Notes: generated by a model not told the origin, from the sequence alone. A stretch of 64,000 bases of DNA from Serratia nevei (GCF_037948395.1 NZ_CP149940.1:4278001-4342000); one strand, 5' to 3'; shown: positions 50,110-61,084, counted from the first letter of the stretch. Program-made: numbers and translations.

Positions 50110-52989
50110 TTATTCGTAATCGCTCATCGGCACGCAAGAACAGAACAGGTTACGGTCGCCGTAGACGTCGTCCAAACGCTTAACGCTCGGCCAGTACTTG
50201 TTCTCACGCACGCCGGCCACCGGGAACACCGCCAGCTCGCGGCTGTACGGGTGCTGCCAGTCGCTGACCAGCTCCGCCTGCACGTGCGGCGCATTCACCA
50301 GCGGGTTATCTTCCAGCGGCCATTCGCCTTTGGCGACGCGATCGATCTCGCTGCGGATCGCCAGCATCGCATCGATAAAGCGATCCAGTTCCACCTTGCT
50401 TTCCGACTCGGTCGGCTCAACCATCAGCGTGCCCGCGACCGGGAACGACATGGTCGGTGCGTGGAAGCCGAAGTCGATCAGGCGCTTGGCGATGTCCATT
50501 TCGCTGATGCCGGTCTCTTCCTTCAGCGGACGAATATCGAGGATACATTCGTGCGCCACGCGGTGATCGCGGCCGGTATACAGAATCGGGTATGCGCCTT
50601 TCAGGCGGGTAGCGATGTAGTTGGCGTTCAGGATCGCCATCTGGCTGGCCTGCTTCAGGCCTTCCGCGCCCATCATGCGGATGTACATCCAGCTGATAGG
50701 CAGGATGGAGGCGCTGCCGAACGGCGCTGCGGAAACTGCGCCCTGCTGGGTGGTTACGCCGTCGATCTGCACGACGCTGTGGCCCGGCACGAACGGCGCC
50801 AGGTGCGCTTTCACGCCGATCGGGCCCATGCCCGGGCCGCCGCCGCCGTGCGGGATGCAGAAGGTTTTATGCAGGTTGAGGTGCGAAACGTCCGCGCCGA
50901 TGTAGCCTGGCGTGGTGATGCCCACCTGGGCGTTCATGTTAGCGCCGTCCAGATACACCTGACCGCCGAACTGATGCACGATCTGGCACACTTCGCGGAT
51001 GGTTTCTTCATACACGCCGTGGGTCGACGGGTAGGTCACCATGATGCAAGAGAGTTCTTCGCCCGCCTGCTCTGCCTTGACGCGCAGATCGTGCAGATCG
51101 ATGTTACCGTTCTTGTCGCAGGCGACCACCACCACGCTCATGCCCGCCATTTGGGCAGAGGCCGGGTTGGTGCCGTGTGCCGAGCTCGGGATCAGGCAGA
51201 CGTGGCGGCCCGCTTCGTTACGGCTTTCGTGGTAGCGACGGATCGCCAGCAGGCCGGCGTATTCGCCCTGCGCGCCGGAGTTCGGCTGCATGCACACCGC
51301 GTCATAACCGGTCAGCTGTACCAGCCACTGAGACAGTTGGCCGATCATCTGCTGGTAGCCGGCAGCCTGCTCCGGCGGGCAGAACGGATGCAGCTCGGAG
51401 AATTCAGGCCAGGTGATCGGGATCATCTCCGCCGCGGCGTTCAATTTCATGGTGCAAGAACCCAGCGGGATCATCGCCTGGTTCAGCGCCAGATCCTTAC
51501 GTTCCAAACGGTGCATGTAACGCATCATCTCGGTTTCGCTGTGATAGCGATTGAATACCGGATGGGTCAGGATCGGATCCTGACGCAGCATGGCGGCCGG
51601 GATCGATTGGCTGCTCTTGCTCACCGCCGCGTCCAGCGCGTCGATGTCCAGGCCGTGGTTGTCGCCGGCCAGCAGTGCGAACAGCGTCTGCACGTCTTCA
51701 CGCGAGGTGGCTTCGTCCAGCGTGATGCCTACGGCGCCGTGGATATCGGTACGCAGGTTGATGCCGAAGCTCAGCGCGCGTTCCAGCACCGCCGCTTTGT
51801 CTTTCACTTCAACGGTCAGGGTGTCGAACCAGGTGTTGTGACGCAGCGTCAGGCCGGCCTTCTGCAGCCCGGCGGCCAGAATGTCGGTCAGGCGATGGAT
51901 ACGCCCGGCGATGCGCTGCAACCCCTGTGGGCCGTGGTACACCGCGTACAGGCTGGCGATGTTGGCCAGCAGCACCTGCGAGGTACAGATATTCGAGTTG
52001 GCCTTCTCGCGGCGGATATGCTGCTCGCGGGTCTGCATCGCCATGCGCAGCGCGGTGTTGCCGGCGGCATCACGGGAAACGCCGATGATGCGGCCCGGCA
52101 TCGAGCGCTTGAACTCGTCGCGGCAGGCGAAGAAGGCGGCGTGCGGGCCGCCGTAGCCCATCGGCACGCCGAAGCGCTGCGCGGAGCCGAACACCACGTC
52201 GGCGCCCTGCTTGCCCGGCGCGGTCAGCAGCACCAGGGCCATGATGTCGGCGGCCACGCTGGTGATGATTTTGCGCGATTTCAATTCAGCCAGCAGCGCG
52301 CTGTAGTCGTGCAGCTCGCCGGTGGTGCCCACCTGTTGCAGCAGCACGCCGAACACGCCGTCCAGCTCCAGCACTTTTTCCGCTTTATCGACGATGACGT
52401 CGAAGCCGAAGGTTTCCGCGCGGGTGCGCACCACGTCCAGCGTCTGTGGATGCACGTCGTCAGCCACGAAGAAGCGGTTGGCGTCTTTCAGCTTGCTGGC
52501 GCGTTTGGCCAAGGCCATCGCTTCGGCGGCGGCGGTGGCTTCATCCAGCAGCGAAGCGGAAGCCAGATCCAGGCCGGTCAGATCGAGGGTCACGGTCTGG
52601 AAGTTCAGCAGCGCTTCCAGGCGGCCCTGCGACACTTCCGGCTGATAAGGGGTATAAGCGGTGTACCAACCCGGATTTTCCAGCATGTTGCGCAGGATCA
52701 CCGGCGGCGTCAGCACGGCGCTGTAGCCCATGCCGATATAGGATTTGTAGCGCTGATTTTGCGAGGCGATCGCCTTCAGCTCAGCCAGCGCCTGGTGTTC
52801 GGTCGCCGCGTCGCCGACCGGCGGCGGCCCCGGCAGCTGAATGTCCGCCGGCACGATCTGTTGGATCAGCGCGCTGAGCGAGCGAGCGCCCACCGCTGCC
52901 AGCAACTCCTGGCGTTGTTCCGCAGAAGAGCCGATGTGGCGTTCAATGAACGCTTCGCTGTGTTCGAGTTGGCTGAGTGTCTGAGTCAT
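50110..52989 (-). CDS. gcvP: Glycine decarboxylase (P protein) GcvP
   Basis: 959 aa from ATG 52989 ([20 protein letters not shown]); the open frame reaches 53079 without a start signal. The pyridoxal-phosphate lysine is in [20 protein letters not shown] (~705). It decarboxylates glycine and passes the aminomethyl group to the lipoyl arm of GcvH. Last gene of gcvT-gcvH-gcvP; a hairpin lies in the 92-bp gap behind gcvH. Confidence 0.97.
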   Translation of the reverse strand: MTQTLSQLEHSEAFIERHIGSSAEQRQELLAAVGARSLSALIQQIVPADIQLPGPPPVGDAATEHQALAELKAIASQNQRYKSYIGMGYSAVLTPPVILRNMLENPGWYTAYTPYQPEVSQGRLEALLNFQTVTLDLTGLDLASASLLDEATAAAEAMALAKRASKLKDANRFFVADDVHPQTLDVVRTRAETFGFDVIVDKAEKVLELDGVFGVLLQQVGTTGELHDYSALLAELKSRKIITSVAADIMALVLLTAPGKQGADVVFGSAQRFGVPMGYGGPHAAFFACRDEFKRSMPGRIIGVSRDAAGNTALRMAMQTREQHIRREKANSNICTSQVLLANIASLYAVYHGPQGLQRIAGRIHRLTDILAAGLQKAGLTLRHNTWFDTLTVEVKDKAAVLERALSFGINLRTDIHGAVGITLDEATSREDVQTLFALLAGDNHGLDIDALDAAVSKSSQSIPAAMLRQDPILTHPVFNRYHSETEMMRYMHRLERKDLALNQAMIPLGSCTMKLNAAAEMIPITWPEFSELHPFCPPEQAAGYQQMIGQLSQWLVQLTGYDAVCMQPNSGAQGEYAGLLAIRRYHESRNEAGRHVCLIPSSAHGTNPASAQMAGMSVVVVACDKNGNIDLHDLRVKAEQAGEELSCIMVTYPSTHGVYEETIREVCQIVHQFGGQVYLDGANMNAQVGITTPGYIGADVSHLNLHKTFCIPHGGGGPGMGPIGVKAHLAPFVPGHSVVQIDGVTTQQGAVSAAPFGSASILPISWMYIRMMGAEGLKQASQMAILNANYIATRLKGAYPILYTGRDHRVAHECILDIRPLKEETGISEMDIAKRLIDFGFHAPTMSFPVAGTLMVEPTESESKVELDRFIDAMLAIRSEIDRVAKGEWPLEDNPLVNAPHVQAELVSDWQHPYSRELAVFPVAGVRENKYWPSVKRLDDVYGDRNLFCSCVPMSDYE

Positions 52990-53045
52990 TGCTACAAATT
53001 CCTGAATGCTTGCGTGATACGGGATATAGCTTGAGCGGTAACTAA

Positions 53046-53072
53046 AACGCCCCGGCCAAAAGGCCTGGGGCG
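53046..53072 (-). terminator. Hairpin between gcvH and gcvP, possible attenuator
   Basis: On the minus strand ACGCCCCAGGCC-TTTT-GGCCGGGGCGT folds with one mismatch and is followed by TTTAG, ten bases after the gcvH stop. It could reduce transcription into gcvP or protect the gcvTH mRNA end. Confidence 0.6.
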
Positions 53073-53081
53073 TGGTCACGA

Positions 53082-53468
53082 TTACTCGTCGATCGAGGCC
53101 TGATAAGCCGCGGCGTCCAGCAGGTTCGCCAGCTCGCCTTCGTCGGCGGCTTTAATCTGGAACAGGAAGCCGTCACCGTAAGGCTCGCTGTTCACCAGCT
53201 CCGGGGAGCTTTCCAGCTCGCCGTTCACCGCCACGATTTCGCCGCTGATCGGCGCGTAAATGTCCGACGCCGCCTTGACGGACTCCGCCACGGCGCAATC
53301 TTCACCGGCGGCGACTTTGCGGCCCACTTCCGGCAGATCGACAAACACCATATCGCCCAGCAGTTCCTGCGCGTGTTCGGTGATGCCTACGGTGTAAACG
53401 CCGTTACCTTCTGAACGAACCCACTCGTGGGAGGATGCGTATTTCAATTCTGTTGGCACATTGCTCAT
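53082..53468 (-). CDS. gcvH: Glycine cleavage H protein
   Basis: 128 aa, full length. The lipoyl-lysine lies in [20 protein letters not shown] (~residue 65). It shuttles the aminomethyl group between P, T and L proteins. Starts 46 bases after gcvT with GGAGTAAC upstream. Confidence 0.97.
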   Translation of the reverse strand: MSNVPTELKYASSHEWVRSEGNGVYTVGITEHAQELLGDMVFVDLPEVGRKVAAGEDCAVAESVKAASDIYAPISGEIVAVNGELESSPELVNSEPYGDGFLFQIKAADEGELANLLDAAAYQASIDE

Positions 53469-53514
53469 CGCCGGTTACTCCTTCGAAGAAATAAAAGAAT
53501 CAATCAATAAAAAA

Positions 53515-54612
53515 TCAATTTGTCAGCGGCTTGCCGGCGCGAACGAAACCGGGCTTGGTCACTTTGACCGGCATTTCACGGTTGCGGATCTGCACGATGG
53601 CCTGCTCGCCGATACCTGCCGGCACGCGCGCCAGCGCGATGCTGAAGCCCAGCGTCGGAGAGAACGAACCGCTGGTGATCACGCCTTCGTGGGTTTGCCC
53701 CGCCGCGTCGGTGAAACGCACCGGCAGCTCATTACGTAATACGCCTTTTTCCGTCATGATCAAGCCGACCAGTTGCTCGGTGCCCTGCTCGCGCTGTTGT
53801 TCCAGCGCTTCGCGGCCGATGAAACGACGATCTTCCGGCTGCCAGGCGATGGTCCAGCCCATGTTGGCGGCCAGCGGTGAAACGCCTTCGTCCATCTCTT
53901 GCCCGTAGAGGTTCATGCCCGCTTCCAGACGCAGCGTGTCGCGCGCGCCCAGACCGGCCGGCTTGACGCCCGCGGCCAGCAATTTTTGCCAGAAATCCGC
54001 CGCCTGCTCTTTCGGCAGCGCGATCTCATAGCCGGCCTCGCCGGTGTAACCGGTGGTGGCGATGAACAGCTCGCCGGCCTGCACGCCGAAGAACGGCTTC
54101 ATGCCTTCGACCGCACTTTTTTGTTCCGGGGTGAACAGCGTGCCGGCACGCTCTTTGGCCTGCGGGCCCTGTACCGCGATCAGCGCCAGATCGTCGCGCA
54201 CCGTCAGCGCAACGCCATACGGCGCGGCGTGCTCTTCAATCCAGGCCAGGTCTTTGTCGCGCGTGGCGGAGTTCACCACCAGGCGGAAATAGTCTTCAGT
54301 GAGGAAATAAACGATCAGGTCGTCGATCACGCCGCCGGAGGCATTCAGCATGCCGGTGTACAGCGCCTTGCCGGGTTGGGTCAGTTTGGCGACGTCGTTC
54401 GCCAGCAGGTAGCGCAGGAACTCTCGGGTGCGGGCGCCGTGCAGATCCACGATGGTCATGTGAGACACGTCGAACATGCCGGCATCCTGACGCACCGCGT
54501 GGTGCTCATCGAGCTGCGAGCCGTAGTGCAGCGGCATCATCCAGCCGTGAAAGTCTACCATGCGCGCACCGCACGCCACGTGCTGGTCGTACAGTGGGGT
54601 TTGCTTTGCCAT
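53515..54612 (-). CDS. gcvT: Aminomethyltransferase (T protein) GcvT
   Basis: 365 aa (E. coli 364). Folate-binding fold with [20 protein letters not shown] at the start, [14 protein letters not shown], and [20 protein letters not shown] in the middle. It releases ammonia and forms 5,10-methylene-tetrahydrofolate from the H-protein-bound group. First gene of the operon; in E. coli GcvA, GcvR, Lrp and PurR control it from the long upstream region, which is present here too. Confidence 0.96.
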   Translation of the reverse strand: MAKQTPLYDQHVACGARMVDFHGWMMPLHYGSQLDEHHAVRQDAGMFDVSHMTIVDLHGARTREFLRYLLANDVAKLTQPGKALYTGMLNASGGVIDDLIVYFLTEDYFRLVVNSATRDKDLAWIEEHAAPYGVALTVRDDLALIAVQGPQAKERAGTLFTPEQKSAVEGMKPFFGVQAGELFIATTGYTGEAGYEIALPKEQAADFWQKLLAAGVKPAGLGARDTLRLEAGMNLYGQEMDEGVSPLAANMGWTIAWQPEDRRFIGREALEQQREQGTEQLVGLIMTEKGVLRNELPVRFTDAAGQTHEGVITSGSFSPTLGFSIALARVPAGIGEQAIVQIRNREMPVKVTKPGFVRAGKPLTN

Positions 54613-55118
54613 CTTTTCCCTCTTTCCACTCGTCGCTAGAAGTTAGGGTGCTGCCACGCAATGCGGCGGAGCCTGGCTCGCGGCCCGATCGCCATGGCGC
54701 ACTGACTGCTCAACACAAATGCTGCGCCGGGACGGGCGGAAACTGCGTGCAACCGCCGTGACGCAAACGATACCTTTCCCTCGAACTTATCACCGAACGA
54801 CCACATTAACCATAAGTTAAAATAGGCTCATCGCCGTTCCAGGGCGGTAAAATGCCGGGCTAGTGTGCAGAGTTTTTCACTGGAAAAATGCGCTTTAAGG
54901 CACAAAATTAACAATTAAAGCGGCAAAACTCCGAAGTTATATAACAAACCGACGGCCGCGCATGAGATTCCGACTTTTGATAACCGAACATGGAATTAGA
55001 AAAAGTAATGATAAAAAGAGGCTGAAATTAGATTATTTCAAATGAAGGGTTATATAAGGAAAGACGATGGCATAAGGCGAGAAGCGCGAGCCCGCTGGGG
55101 GCTCGCAGAAGGCAGGTA
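54613..55118 (-). promoter_or_regulatory. Upstream region of gcvTHP
   Basis: A 506-bp gap with no credible gene. Its right part (54780-55070) is AT-rich with many A/T tracts, suiting Lrp and GcvA binding as known for E. coli gcv; no exact operator is claimed. No glycine riboswitch core was recognised. The hairpin at 55089-55108 belongs to ubiI. Confidence 0.5.
55089..55108 (-). terminator. Hairpin after ubiI
   Basis: GCGAGCCC-GCTG-GGGGCTCGC forms an 8-bp stem starting about ten bases beyond the ubiI stop, T-poor on the distal side. Confidence 0.6.
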
Positions 55119-56321
55119 TCAGGCAAGCCACTCGGGCAGATCGTTCAGGCCCATCGCCTGACGCACCAGCTTTGGCTTGACGCCCGGCAGGCTGTCCGCC
55201 AGCCGCAGTCCCACGTCGCGCAGCAGCTTTTTGGCCGGGTGGTTGCCGTCGAACAGTTCGCGGAAACCCTGCATGCTGGCCAGCATCACCGCCGCGCCAT
55301 GTTTGCGGCGGCGCTCATAGCGGCGCAGATAGAGGTGCTGGCCGATATCCTTGCCCTGCCGCTGCAGGCGGCGCAGTTCGGCAATCAGCTCGGCGGCGTC
55401 CATAAAGCCCAGGTTCACGCCCTGTCCGGCCAGCGGATGCACGGTATGCGCCGCATCGCCCACCAGCGCCAGGCGGTGCGCGGCGAAGCTGCGCGCATAG
55501 CGGCCGGTCAGCGGGAACGCCAACCGCTCGCTTTCCAGGCTGCAGGCGCCCAGACGCATATCGAAGGCCATCGCCAGTTCGCGGTTGAACTGCTCCGGCT
55601 CAAGCTGTTTGAGCCGCTCGGCGTCTTCCGGCGTCACCGACCAGACGATGGAACTCAAATGCGGATCGCTGAACGGCAGGAACGCCAGAATGCCGTCGCC
55701 GTGGAAAATTTGCCGCGCCGTCGCCTGATGCGGCTCTTCGGTGCGAATGGTGGCAACCAGCGCATGGTGGCGGTAATCCCAGAAGGTGAGCGGGATGTCG
55801 GCGTGCTGGCGCAGCCACGACTGGGCACCGTCGGCGCCGATCACCAGACGGGCGGTCAGCATGCGCCCGTCCTCCAGCGTAACGAAGGCATCGTTCTCGC
55901 CCCACGCCACCTGCTTGAGCGCGGCCGGGGTAATCAGCGTGATGTCCGACAGGCTTTCGGCGCGTTTCCACAGCGCCTGCTGGATCACCGAGTTTTCGAT
56001 AATGTGGCCGAGATGGCTGAAGCCGCACTCGTCGCCGCGGAAGGCGATTTTGCCGAAGCTGTCGCGCTCCCACACTTCCATCGCGTTGTAAGCGCTGGCG
56101 CGCTGCTGGAGAATGTCGTCCCACACGCCGATGTGCTGCAGCAAACGCTCGCTGGCGGCATTGATGGCGGAGACGCGCAGCGCAGGCTGCTCCGACGGCG
56201 GCGCCATGTCCGGCTGGCGTTGTTCCAGCACCGCCACGCGCAGCCCGCTGCCCTGCAGGCCGCAGGCCAACGCCAGCCCCACCATACCGCCACCGGCGAT
56301 AATCACGTCAAATGATTGCAT
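55119..56321 (-). CDS. ubiI: FAD-dependent 2-octaprenylphenol hydroxylase UbiI
   Basis: 400 aa, normal length. FAD site IIAGGGMVGLALACGLQGSG, the DG motif LVIGADGAQSWLRQHADI and GDAAHTVHPLAGQGVNLGFM. UbiI adds the C5 hydroxyl in ubiquinone synthesis. Follows ubiH after 51 bases in the pepP-ubiH-ubiI operon. Confidence 0.95.
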   Translation of the reverse strand: MQSFDVIIAGGGMVGLALACGLQGSGLRVAVLEQRQPDMAPPSEQPALRVSAINAASERLLQHIGVWDDILQQRASAYNAMEVWERDSFGKIAFRGDECGFSHLGHIIENSVIQQALWKRAESLSDITLITPAALKQVAWGENDAFVTLEDGRMLTARLVIGADGAQSWLRQHADIPLTFWDYRHHALVATIRTEEPHQATARQIFHGDGILAFLPFSDPHLSSIVWSVTPEDAERLKQLEPEQFNRELAMAFDMRLGACSLESERLAFPLTGRYARSFAAHRLALVGDAAHTVHPLAGQGVNLGFMDAAELIAELRRLQRQGKDIGQHLYLRRYERRRKHGAAVMLASMQGFRELFDGNHPAKKLLRDVGLRLADSLPGVKPKLVRQAMGLNDLPEWLA

Positions 56322-56372
56322 GCTGCTCGATTTCCTTAAATAACGCGCGCCACAGGGCGCCCGATTCTGTGT

Positions 56373-57551
56373 CTAACGTTCCACCCAGCCCAGCGTGCGC
56401 TTGGCGAAGGCGTCGCGCACCGCCGGCAAACGCGCCATCGCCATCAGCCCCAGATTACGGCCGACCACCAGCGGGGCATAACGGTTGGCGAACAGGCGGA
56501 TCAATCCGTCGGTCACGCCGATCGTCGCCTGCTGATCGTTTTGCCGCCGCTGCTGATAGCGGCTCAGCAGCGCATAACCGCCGGCGTCTTCGCCGCTGTC
56601 TACTGCTTCCGCCAGCGTTTCCGCCAGCGACATCACGTCGCGCAGGCCGAGGTTAAACCCCTGCCCGGCGATCGGATGCAGCGTCTGCGCCGCGTTGCCC
56701 ACCAGCGCCAGACGATGGCTGACATGACGATCGGCGGTCAGCAGGCTGAGCGGATAACTGTGCCGTTTACCGGCCTTGAGGATACGCCCCAGCCGCCAGC
56801 CGAAGGCCCGTTGCAGCTCGGCGATAAAACGCTCGTCGTCCCAGGCATCCACCCGGGCGCGATCTTCGCGCGCGTGGCACCACACCAGCGAACTGCGCCC
56901 CTGCGACATCGGCAGCAGCGCCAGCGGCCCGTAGCGGGTAAAACGCTCGAAGGCGCGCCCCTGCGGATCTTCCGCCGTGGTGACGTTGGCGATGGTGGCG
57001 AACTGCGGATACTCCTCCTGCCGCCACTGCACGTTGCAGGCCTGCGCCAGCGCCGAACGCGAACCGTCGGCCGCCACCAGCAGCTGCCCGCACAGCCGCA
57101 GACCGGTATCCAGTTGCACTTCCGCCCGCTCTGCGGTGCGAATCACGTCCACCACCCGCGCGGGGCAATGCAGCGTAACACCCGGCGCCTTCGCCAGCAG
57201 CGCGAACAGCCGCTGCCCGGCGTCGTGCAGTTCGATCACCTGGCCAAGCGCATCGACCTGATAATCCTGCGCCCGCAGATTCACGAAACCGGCATGGCCG
57301 CGATCGCTGACGTGCACCTGAGTGATCGGCGTGGCGCAGTCGCGCAGCGCCGGCCAAACACCGATGCGCGCCAGCTGTTGGCAGGTGCCCTGCGCCAATG
57401 CGATGGCGCGGGCGTCAAAGCCCGGATGGCTGCGGTCATCCGGCCGAGTCGCCTCGACCAGATCCACGGCCATTCTTCCCTGAGTAAGCGACGAGATAGC
57501 CAGCGCCAGCGTCGCGCCCGCCATACCGCCACCAACGATAATTACGCTCAT
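56373..57551 (-). CDS. ubiH: 2-octaprenyl-6-methoxyphenyl hydroxylase UbiH
   Basis: 392 aa (E. coli 392). FAD site VGGGMAGATLALAISSL, DG motif LLVAADGSRSALAQACN and VGNAAQTLHPIAGQGFNLGL, in which Asn replaces the usual Asp as in E. coli UbiH. It hydroxylates C1 of the ubiquinone ring. Four bases after pepP. Confidence 0.95.
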   Translation of the reverse strand: MSVIIVGGGMAGATLALAISSLTQGRMAVDLVEATRPDDRSHPGFDARAIALAQGTCQQLARIGVWPALRDCATPITQVHVSDRGHAGFVNLRAQDYQVDALGQVIELHDAGQRLFALLAKAPGVTLHCPARVVDVIRTAERAEVQLDTGLRLCGQLLVAADGSRSALAQACNVQWRQEEYPQFATIANVTTAEDPQGRAFERFTRYGPLALLPMSQGRSSLVWCHAREDRARVDAWDDERFIAELQRAFGWRLGRILKAGKRHSYPLSLLTADRHVSHRLALVGNAAQTLHPIAGQGFNLGLRDVMSLAETLAEAVDSGEDAGGYALLSRYQQRRQNDQQATIGVTDGLIRLFANRYAPLVVGRNLGLMAMARLPAVRDAFAKRTLGWVER

Positions 57552-57555
57552 TCCG

Positions 57556-58869
57556 TTACCTTGCCGCCGCCATCAAAGCCTCGATGGCATCGGCGTCTTT
57601 CACCACGGTGGCGGTCAGGTTTTCGTTGCCGTCGGCGGTGATCACGATGTCGTCCTCGATGCGGATGCCGATGCCGCGGTATTCCGCCGGCACGTCCGCA
57701 TCCGGCGCAATGTACAGCCCCGGTTCCACGGTCAGCACCATGCCCGGCTCCAGCAGCCGATCGCGGCTCGGCGTGCCGTAGTGGCCGACGTCGTGCACGT
57801 CGAGGCCCAGCCAGTGGCTCAGCCCGTGCATGAAGAACTGCCGGTGCGCTTGTTCGGCGAGCAGCTGGTCGACTTCACCTTTCAAGACGCCCAGTTCCAC
57901 CAGCCCGACCACCATGATGCGCACCACTTCGTCGTTGACTTCACGGATGCTGGTGCCGGGTTTGAACAATGCCAAAGCGCGCAGCAGCGACGCCAGCACA
58001 ATGTCGTACACCGCGCGCTGCGGCTTGCTGAACTTGCCATTGACCGGGAAGGTGCGGGTAATGTCGCCGGCGTACCCCTGATACTCGCAGCCGGCGTCGA
58101 TCAGCACCAAATCGCCGTCGCGCATCTGGCTCTCGTTCTCGGTGTAGTGCAAGATGCAGCCGTTTTCGCCGCTGCCGACGATGGTGTTGTAAGACGGGTA
58201 GCGGGCGCCGAGGCGGGTGAATTCATGGTGAATTTCCGCTTCCAGCTGGTATTCGAACATGCCAGGACGGCATTTTTCCATCGCGCGGGTATGCGCCAGC
58301 GCACTGATCTCACCGGCGCGGCGCATCACCGCCAGCTCTTCCGGCGATTTGAACAGGCGCATGTCGTGCAGCCACGGCCGCCAGTCGGTCACGGTGGCCG
58401 GCGCCTGCAGATTCTGGCGGAACCCCTTGCGCAGCTTGTCCAGCGCATCGAACAGGATCTGATCGGCGTAGGCGTATTCGCCCTGCGCGTGGTAGACCAC
58501 GTCCAGGCCGTTGAGCAGCAGGTGCAGCTGATCATTGATTTCATCGAACGGTAGCGCGCGATCCACGCCCAGCTTCGCCGGCGCAGCGTCTTGCCCCAGG
58601 CGGCGGCCAAACCAGATTTCCGCCGTCAGATCGCGCACCCGGTTGAACAACACGCTGTGGTTGTGCGTTTCGTCGCTTTTGATCAGCACCAGCACCGCCT
58701 CCGGCTCATTGAAGCCGGTCAGGTACCAAAAGTCGCTGTTCTGCCGATAGGGATAGTCTGAATCTGCACTGCGCGTCGTTTCCGGCGCAGAGAAAATAAC
58801 CGCCGCACTGGCCGGCGCCATTTTCGCCAACAGCGCCTGACGGCGGTTGTTGAATTCCTGCTGAGTCAT
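57556..58869 (-). CDS. pepP: Xaa-Pro aminopeptidase PepP
   Basis: 437 aa (E. coli 441). The pita-bread metallopeptidase ligands are present: Asp in LVLIDAGCEYQGYAGDITRT, His in GLSHWLGLDVHDVG, Glu in LTVEPGLYIA and GIGIRIEDDIVIT. It binds two Mn ions and removes N-terminal residues before proline in the cytosol. Conserved between ygfB and ubiH. Confidence 0.96.
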   Translation of the reverse strand: MTQQEFNNRRQALLAKMAPASAAVIFSAPETTRSADSDYPYRQNSDFWYLTGFNEPEAVLVLIKSDETHNHSVLFNRVRDLTAEIWFGRRLGQDAAPAKLGVDRALPFDEINDQLHLLLNGLDVVYHAQGEYAYADQILFDALDKLRKGFRQNLQAPATVTDWRPWLHDMRLFKSPEELAVMRRAGEISALAHTRAMEKCRPGMFEYQLEAEIHHEFTRLGARYPSYNTIVGSGENGCILHYTENESQMRDGDLVLIDAGCEYQGYAGDITRTFPVNGKFSKPQRAVYDIVLASLLRALALFKPGTSIREVNDEVVRIMVVGLVELGVLKGEVDQLLAEQAHRQFFMHGLSHWLGLDVHDVGHYGTPSRDRLLEPGMVLTVEPGLYIAPDADVPAEYRGIGIRIEDDIVITADGNENLTATVVKDADAIEALMAAAR

Positions 58870-58924
58870 TACCTTCTCCTGAAATCATGCCATCCGCACC
58901 GCCGGCGGAGGGGCGATAAGACGC

Positions 58925-59503
58925 TTAGTGCAACGTCGGTTTGATGTTTTCCGGCGCCGTTGGTTTGTGACGGGTGAATTCGCCGTGGCACATGATGGCG
59001 GCAACCCGCACATACTCCGCCACTTCTTCCAGCGACTGTTCCAATTCTTCCTGATCTTCGTCTTCGTCGTAGCCCAACTGCGCGATGTTGCGCAGATCGT
59101 CGATCGCTTCCCCGACTTCGTCTTTCACCTGGGCCAGCTTCGGCTGCATCATCCCCAGGCCGAGCAGGAAGTGGTTGACCCAACCGGCCAGCGCGTCGGC
59201 GCGATCGAACACGCTGACGATCTCCCCTTCCGGCAGCATCAGTTGGAACAGGAATTCGTCGTCTTCGAGCGTTTCGCGCGTCACTTCATACAGCTGTTGC
59301 AGCGGTTGGCTGAGCGCCTGCGGGAAGGCGACGCCTTCGTTGGTCAGATCGTGCACCAGCGCCTGCCAGCCGGCATCACGGCTGCCGCCGCACAACAGGC
59401 CGCTGATCAGGCCATGCATTTCTGCCGCGGTCAGCGCCACCGACTGCTGGTTGAGGGCCACGGTCAAAGATTGGTAACTTGGAAATGTATTCTGTATAGA
59501 CAT
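58925..59503 (-). CDS. ygfB: UPF0149 family protein YgfB
   Basis: 192 aa, exactly the E. coli length, from ATG 59503 ([20 protein letters not shown]). Family motifs [17 protein letters not shown] and [17 protein letters not shown] are present. Function in enterobacteria is not settled; in Pseudomonas YgfB modulates AmpDh3 and beta-lactam tolerance. First gene of ygfB-pepP-ubiH-ubiI, divergent from zapA. Confidence 0.93.
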   Translation of the reverse strand: MSIQNTFPSYQSLTVALNQQSVALTAAEMHGLISGLLCGGSRDAGWQALVHDLTNEGVAFPQALSQPLQQLYEVTRETLEDDEFLFQLMLPEGEIVSVFDRADALAGWVNHFLLGLGMMQPKLAQVKDEVGEAIDDLRNIAQLGYDEDEDQEELEQSLEEVAEYVRVAAIMCHGEFTRHKPTAPENIKPTLH

Positions 59504-59822
59504 GCGCATTCGTCATCGTTGGCAGGATAAGTTCGTGTTATGCTACCACCAAGGTCCGTCGCTATACCAGATAAGCGCGACACCTCAGTGGCTAGTTATA
59601 ATCGCGATGTGGCAGGTTTCACACTGCGCCGTCGGGTGGCGAAAGTGCGGTAAATACGCATTTTGAAACCCTTTTTTGACTGGCAATGTGCGCCACAGTA
59701 GATTACAACCAGGTACTGAAAAAGGGGTTGTATCTTGGTACCGAGGTATATATAGTGGCGCCCGCTTTGACGGCCCGGCCAGGGCGGACAAGGCTGGCGC
59801 GAAATTTAGGCAGGAAGGTGGC
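59504..59822. promoter_or_regulatory. Divergent promoter region ygfB / zapA
   Basis: A 319-bp gap without a gene. TTGTAT...GGTATATATAGTGG near 59728-59756 looks like a -35/-10 pair for zapA. GGTAC occurs at 59711-59715 and 59737-59741. Nothing else stands out. Confidence 0.45.
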
Positions 59823-60152
59823 ATGTCTGCACAACCGGTAGATATTCAAATTTTTGGCCGCTCGTTAAGAGTCAATTGCCCGCCAGAACAACAAGATGCG
59901 TTGAATATGGCGGCGGACGATCTTAACCAACGGTTGCAAGATCTTAAAGTTCGCACTAGAGTCTCCAATACTGAGCAACTGGTTTTCATCGCGGCATTGA
60001 ACGTCTGTCACGAACTTGCTCAAGAACGGTTGAAAACCCGTGACTATGCGTCCAATATGGAACAACGCATACGGATGCTGCAGCAGACCATTGAACAAGC
60101 GCTGCTTGAACAAGGTCGCATCTCTGAACGTCAGGATGCACAATTCGAATAA
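59823..60152 (+). CDS. zapA: Cell division protein ZapA
   Basis: 109 aa, the usual length. The N-terminal globular part [20 protein letters not shown] binds FtsZ, and the C-terminal coiled coil ([20 protein letters not shown]) forms tetramers that bundle FtsZ filaments. GGAAGGTGGC precedes the ATG. The 6S RNA gene follows 40 bases later, the conserved order. Confidence 0.96.
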   Translation: MSAQPVDIQIFGRSLRVNCPPEQQDALNMAADDLNQRLQDLKVRTRVSNTEQLVFIAALNVCHELAQERLKTRDYASNMEQRIRMLQQTIEQALLEQGRISERQDAQFE

Positions 60153-60192
60153 CTTAAGTTGTTGAAATCACAGTTTCGGCAACGAGTACAAA

Positions 60193-60375
60193 ATTTCTCT
60201 GAGATGTTCGCCAGCGGGCCAGTCCCCTGAGCCGATATTTAGTACAAACAGAATGTGTTGCTCCGCGATCGGTGAGCACGCTCGGTGCGCCGAGAAGCCT
60301 TAAGATTGCGACGGCACGTTCACCTTGAACCATGGGTTCAAGGGTTACAGCCTGCGACGGCATCTCGGAGATTCC
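60193..60375 (+). ncRNA. ssrS: 6S RNA
   Basis: About 183 bases that follow E. coli ssrS almost base for base: 5' ATTTCTCTGAGATGTTCGCC and 3' GCATCTCGGAGATTCC, which pair to close the long hairpin with the central open bubble. 6S RNA mimics an open promoter and inhibits sigma-70 RNA polymerase in stationary phase. It lies between zapA and fau as in other enterobacteria. Confidence 0.97.
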
Positions 60376-60427
60376 CCTTCTCAGCGGTTTGTGTGTGCCG
60401 AACGCCACACTGAGCAAGCCTGATACG

Positions 60428-61036
60428 ATGCCTTTTCAACCCCAATTCGCGCAGCAGCGCCAAGCCATTCGCCAACTCATTCGCCAACGCCGACGCGAAC
60501 TTACGCCGGATCAGCAACGCTTTGCCGCAGACAAGATAACCGAGCGCCTTGCCGCACATGCACGCATTCAGGCGGCGCACAGCATCGCGGTATTCCTGTC
60601 GTTTGACGGTGAACTCGACACCGGGCCGCTGATAGAGCAACTGTGGACGCTCGGAAAACGGGTTTACCTGCCGGTGCTGCACCCGTTCAGCCCGGGCCAT
60701 CTGCTGTTCCTGCGCTATGCGCCGGAAACGCCGCTGGTGCGCAATCGCTTCAATATTCTCGAACCGCGCCTCGATGTGCGCCAGGTGTTGCCGCTGGGCG
60801 AGCTAAACGTCGTGCTGACGCCGCTGGTGGCATTCGATCATACCGGGCAGCGTCTGGGTATGGGGGGCGGCTTTTACGATCGCACCCTGCAAAACTGGCA
60901 GAGCGACGGCCCCTATCCCATCGGGCTGGCCCATGATTGCCAGCAGGTGGAGCACCTGCCGACCGAGCACTGGGATATCCCGCTACCGGAAATCCTCACC
61001 CCGCTCTGCAGCTGGGCGTGGCACGAACCTAAATAG
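60428..61036 (+). CDS. fau: 5-formyltetrahydrofolate cyclo-ligase
   Basis: 202 aa from ATG 60428; the frame is open from 60332 but that part is 6S RNA. N-terminal IRQLIRQRRRELTPDQQRFA and the C-terminal signature QRLGMGGGFYDRTLQNW with GLAHDCQQ are those of the family. It converts 5-formyl-THF to 5,10-methenyl-THF with ATP. In E. coli the gene (ygfA) is co-transcribed with 6S RNA and affects persister formation. Confidence 0.95.
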   Translation: MPFQPQFAQQRQAIRQLIRQRRRELTPDQQRFAADKITERLAAHARIQAAHSIAVFLSFDGELDTGPLIEQLWTLGKRVYLPVLHPFSPGHLLFLRYAPETPLVRNRFNILEPRLDVRQVLPLGELNVVLTPLVAFDHTGQRLGMGGGFYDRTLQNWQSDGPYPIGLAHDCQQVEHLPTEHWDIPLPEILTPLCSWAWHEPK

Positions 61037-61067
61037 CAAAAGGCCGGATCGCTCCGGCCTTTTTCGT
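61037..61067. terminator. Bidirectional terminator between fau and serA
   Basis: AAAGGCCGGA-TCGC-TCCGGCCTTTTT is a 9-10-bp stem with A's before and T's after, 5 bases beyond fau and 20 beyond serA. Confidence 0.92.
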
Positions 61068-61084
61068 TGCGGCATGCCGCCTAA

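Noticed and set aside
50098-53034. Very long + strand open frame (978 codons) opposite gcvP
   Set aside because: It mirrors the codon bias of the GC-rich gcvP gene, is rich in His/Arg/Gln as such shadows are, and has no family likeness or ribosome site.
54613-55118. Glycine riboswitch upstream of gcvT
   Set aside because: No glycine aptamer core was recognised, and enterobacteria control gcv through GcvA/GcvR/Lrp and sRNA instead.
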